From: Rhodospirillales bacterium
Lineage (GTDB): Bacteria; Pseudomonadota; Alphaproteobacteria; Acetobacterales; Acetobacteraceae
Direction of reading: 5' to 3'
Assembly: GCA_025350425.1 (NCBI GenBank)
Contig: JANXXW010000158.1
Span: 1 to 6,001, forward strand
Length of the DNA stretch: 6,001 nt
In this document: one piece after another, positions 5,763-6,001 of the stretch
Numbering within the stretch: position 1 is the stretch's first letter
How the letters are laid out: each line of letters opens with the position of its first letter
Notes under the pieces: generated by a model
Databases searched by the model: none
What the model was told of the DNA's origin: nothing
Seen by the model: only the letters and a program-made list of their open reading frames with translations
Made by a program: the position numbers and the translations under genes

Positions 5763-6001
5763 GCGAAACCCGCATCCGCCCGCGCCTCGAATTCGAAATC
5801 CAGCCCGCCCCCCGGCTGGAACAGCTCCCCGTTGTCGTGACGCCGCTTCCGTCGAAAGGCATCGGCACGGTCGCCCTGCTCGGCGGTGGCGGGGCCATCC
5901 TGGTGTTGGGCCTCGCTGCCCTCGCGGTCGGCAATTTCGTCGCCGCCCAGTTCGAGCGCACCGCCTCGCTCGGCTGGCTCACCACCGCCATAGCCGTCGC
6001 G
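5759..6001 (+). CDS. ycjF: YcjF-like DUF697 inner-membrane protein, 3' end outside window
   Basis: GTG at 5759 overlaps the ycjX stop as GTGA and opens a frame of 81 codons that reaches the window edge without a stop. The product starts with a polar segment (MSETRIRPRLEFEIQPAPRL), like the Arg/Phe-rich cytoplasmic N-terminus of YcjF proteins. A Gly/Ala/Leu-rich hydrophobic stretch at about residues 35-62 (TVALLGGGGAILVLGLAALA and onward) is a probable membrane helix. A second hydrophobic run begins near residue 71 (LGWLTTAIAVA). YcjF/DUF697 proteins are two-helix inner-membrane proteins nearly always encoded directly after ycjX, so the assignment rests on position plus this N-terminal form. 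The diagnostic C-terminal domain is outside the window. The 4-base overlap and good ribosome binding site suggest YcjX and YcjF are made together, probably as partners. Confidence 0.8.
   Translation, partial: MSETRIRPRLEFEIQPAPRLEQLPVVVTPLPSKGIGTVALLGGGGAILVLGLAALAVGNFVAAQFERTASLGWLTTAIAVA

Noticed and set aside
1..6001. tRNA, rRNA, CRISPR array, insertion sequence or phage gene
   Set aside because: No repeat-spacer pattern, transposase motif or structured RNA signature was seen. All sequence is accounted for by eight tightly packed envelope and housekeeping genes.

Overview
The window is high-GC DNA (about two thirds G+C in most stretches), coding throughout, with all eight genes on the + strand and almost no intergenic space. 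It looks like a core chromosomal operon of an alphaproteobacterium, most likely Acetobacteraceae (Rhodospirillales). The reasons are the order ompH-lpxD-fabZ-lpxA-lpxI, the use of LpxI rather than LpxH for the fourth lipid A step, and a Skp/OmpH protein with a proline-rich N-terminal extension. The family-level placement rests on recalled gene order and protein style and has not been checked by search.

Region 1 (1-3988) is the envelope and lipid A block. It holds the 3' part of an OmpH/Skp-like periplasmic chaperone gene, then lpxD (N-acyltransferase), fabZ (3-hydroxyacyl-ACP dehydratase), lpxA (O-acyltransferase) and lpxI (UDP-2,3-diacylglucosamine pyrophosphatase). These genes are separated by 2-5 bases or overlap by 4. 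LpxA and LpxD use (R)-3-hydroxyacyl-ACP to acylate UDP-GlcNAc derivatives, FabZ draws the same thioesters into phospholipid synthesis, and LpxI makes 2,3-diacyl-GlcN-1-phosphate. The next enzyme, LpxB, would be expected after lpxI but is not there.

Region 2 (3991-4392) is gloA, a short glyoxalase I with all four metal ligands and the best ribosome binding site in the window. Region 3 (about 4389-6001) is ycjX, a P-loop NTPase-like gene, followed by the first 81 codons of a ycjF-like (DUF697) inner-membrane protein gene that runs off the end.

Most of the window is ordinary housekeeping DNA, and I found no mobile element, CRISPR array, RNA gene or clearly novel system. The most interesting spot is the gloA-ycjX junction. 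A strong imperfect hairpin (4412-4448) encloses the only conventional start codon of ycjX, while the reading frame stays open upstream to a CTG that overlaps the gloA stop and encodes a plausible N-terminal helix. Other points of note are a series of NTGA stop/start overlaps (ATGA, TTGA, GTGA and perhaps CTGA), and the TTG-started lpxA coupled to fabZ.
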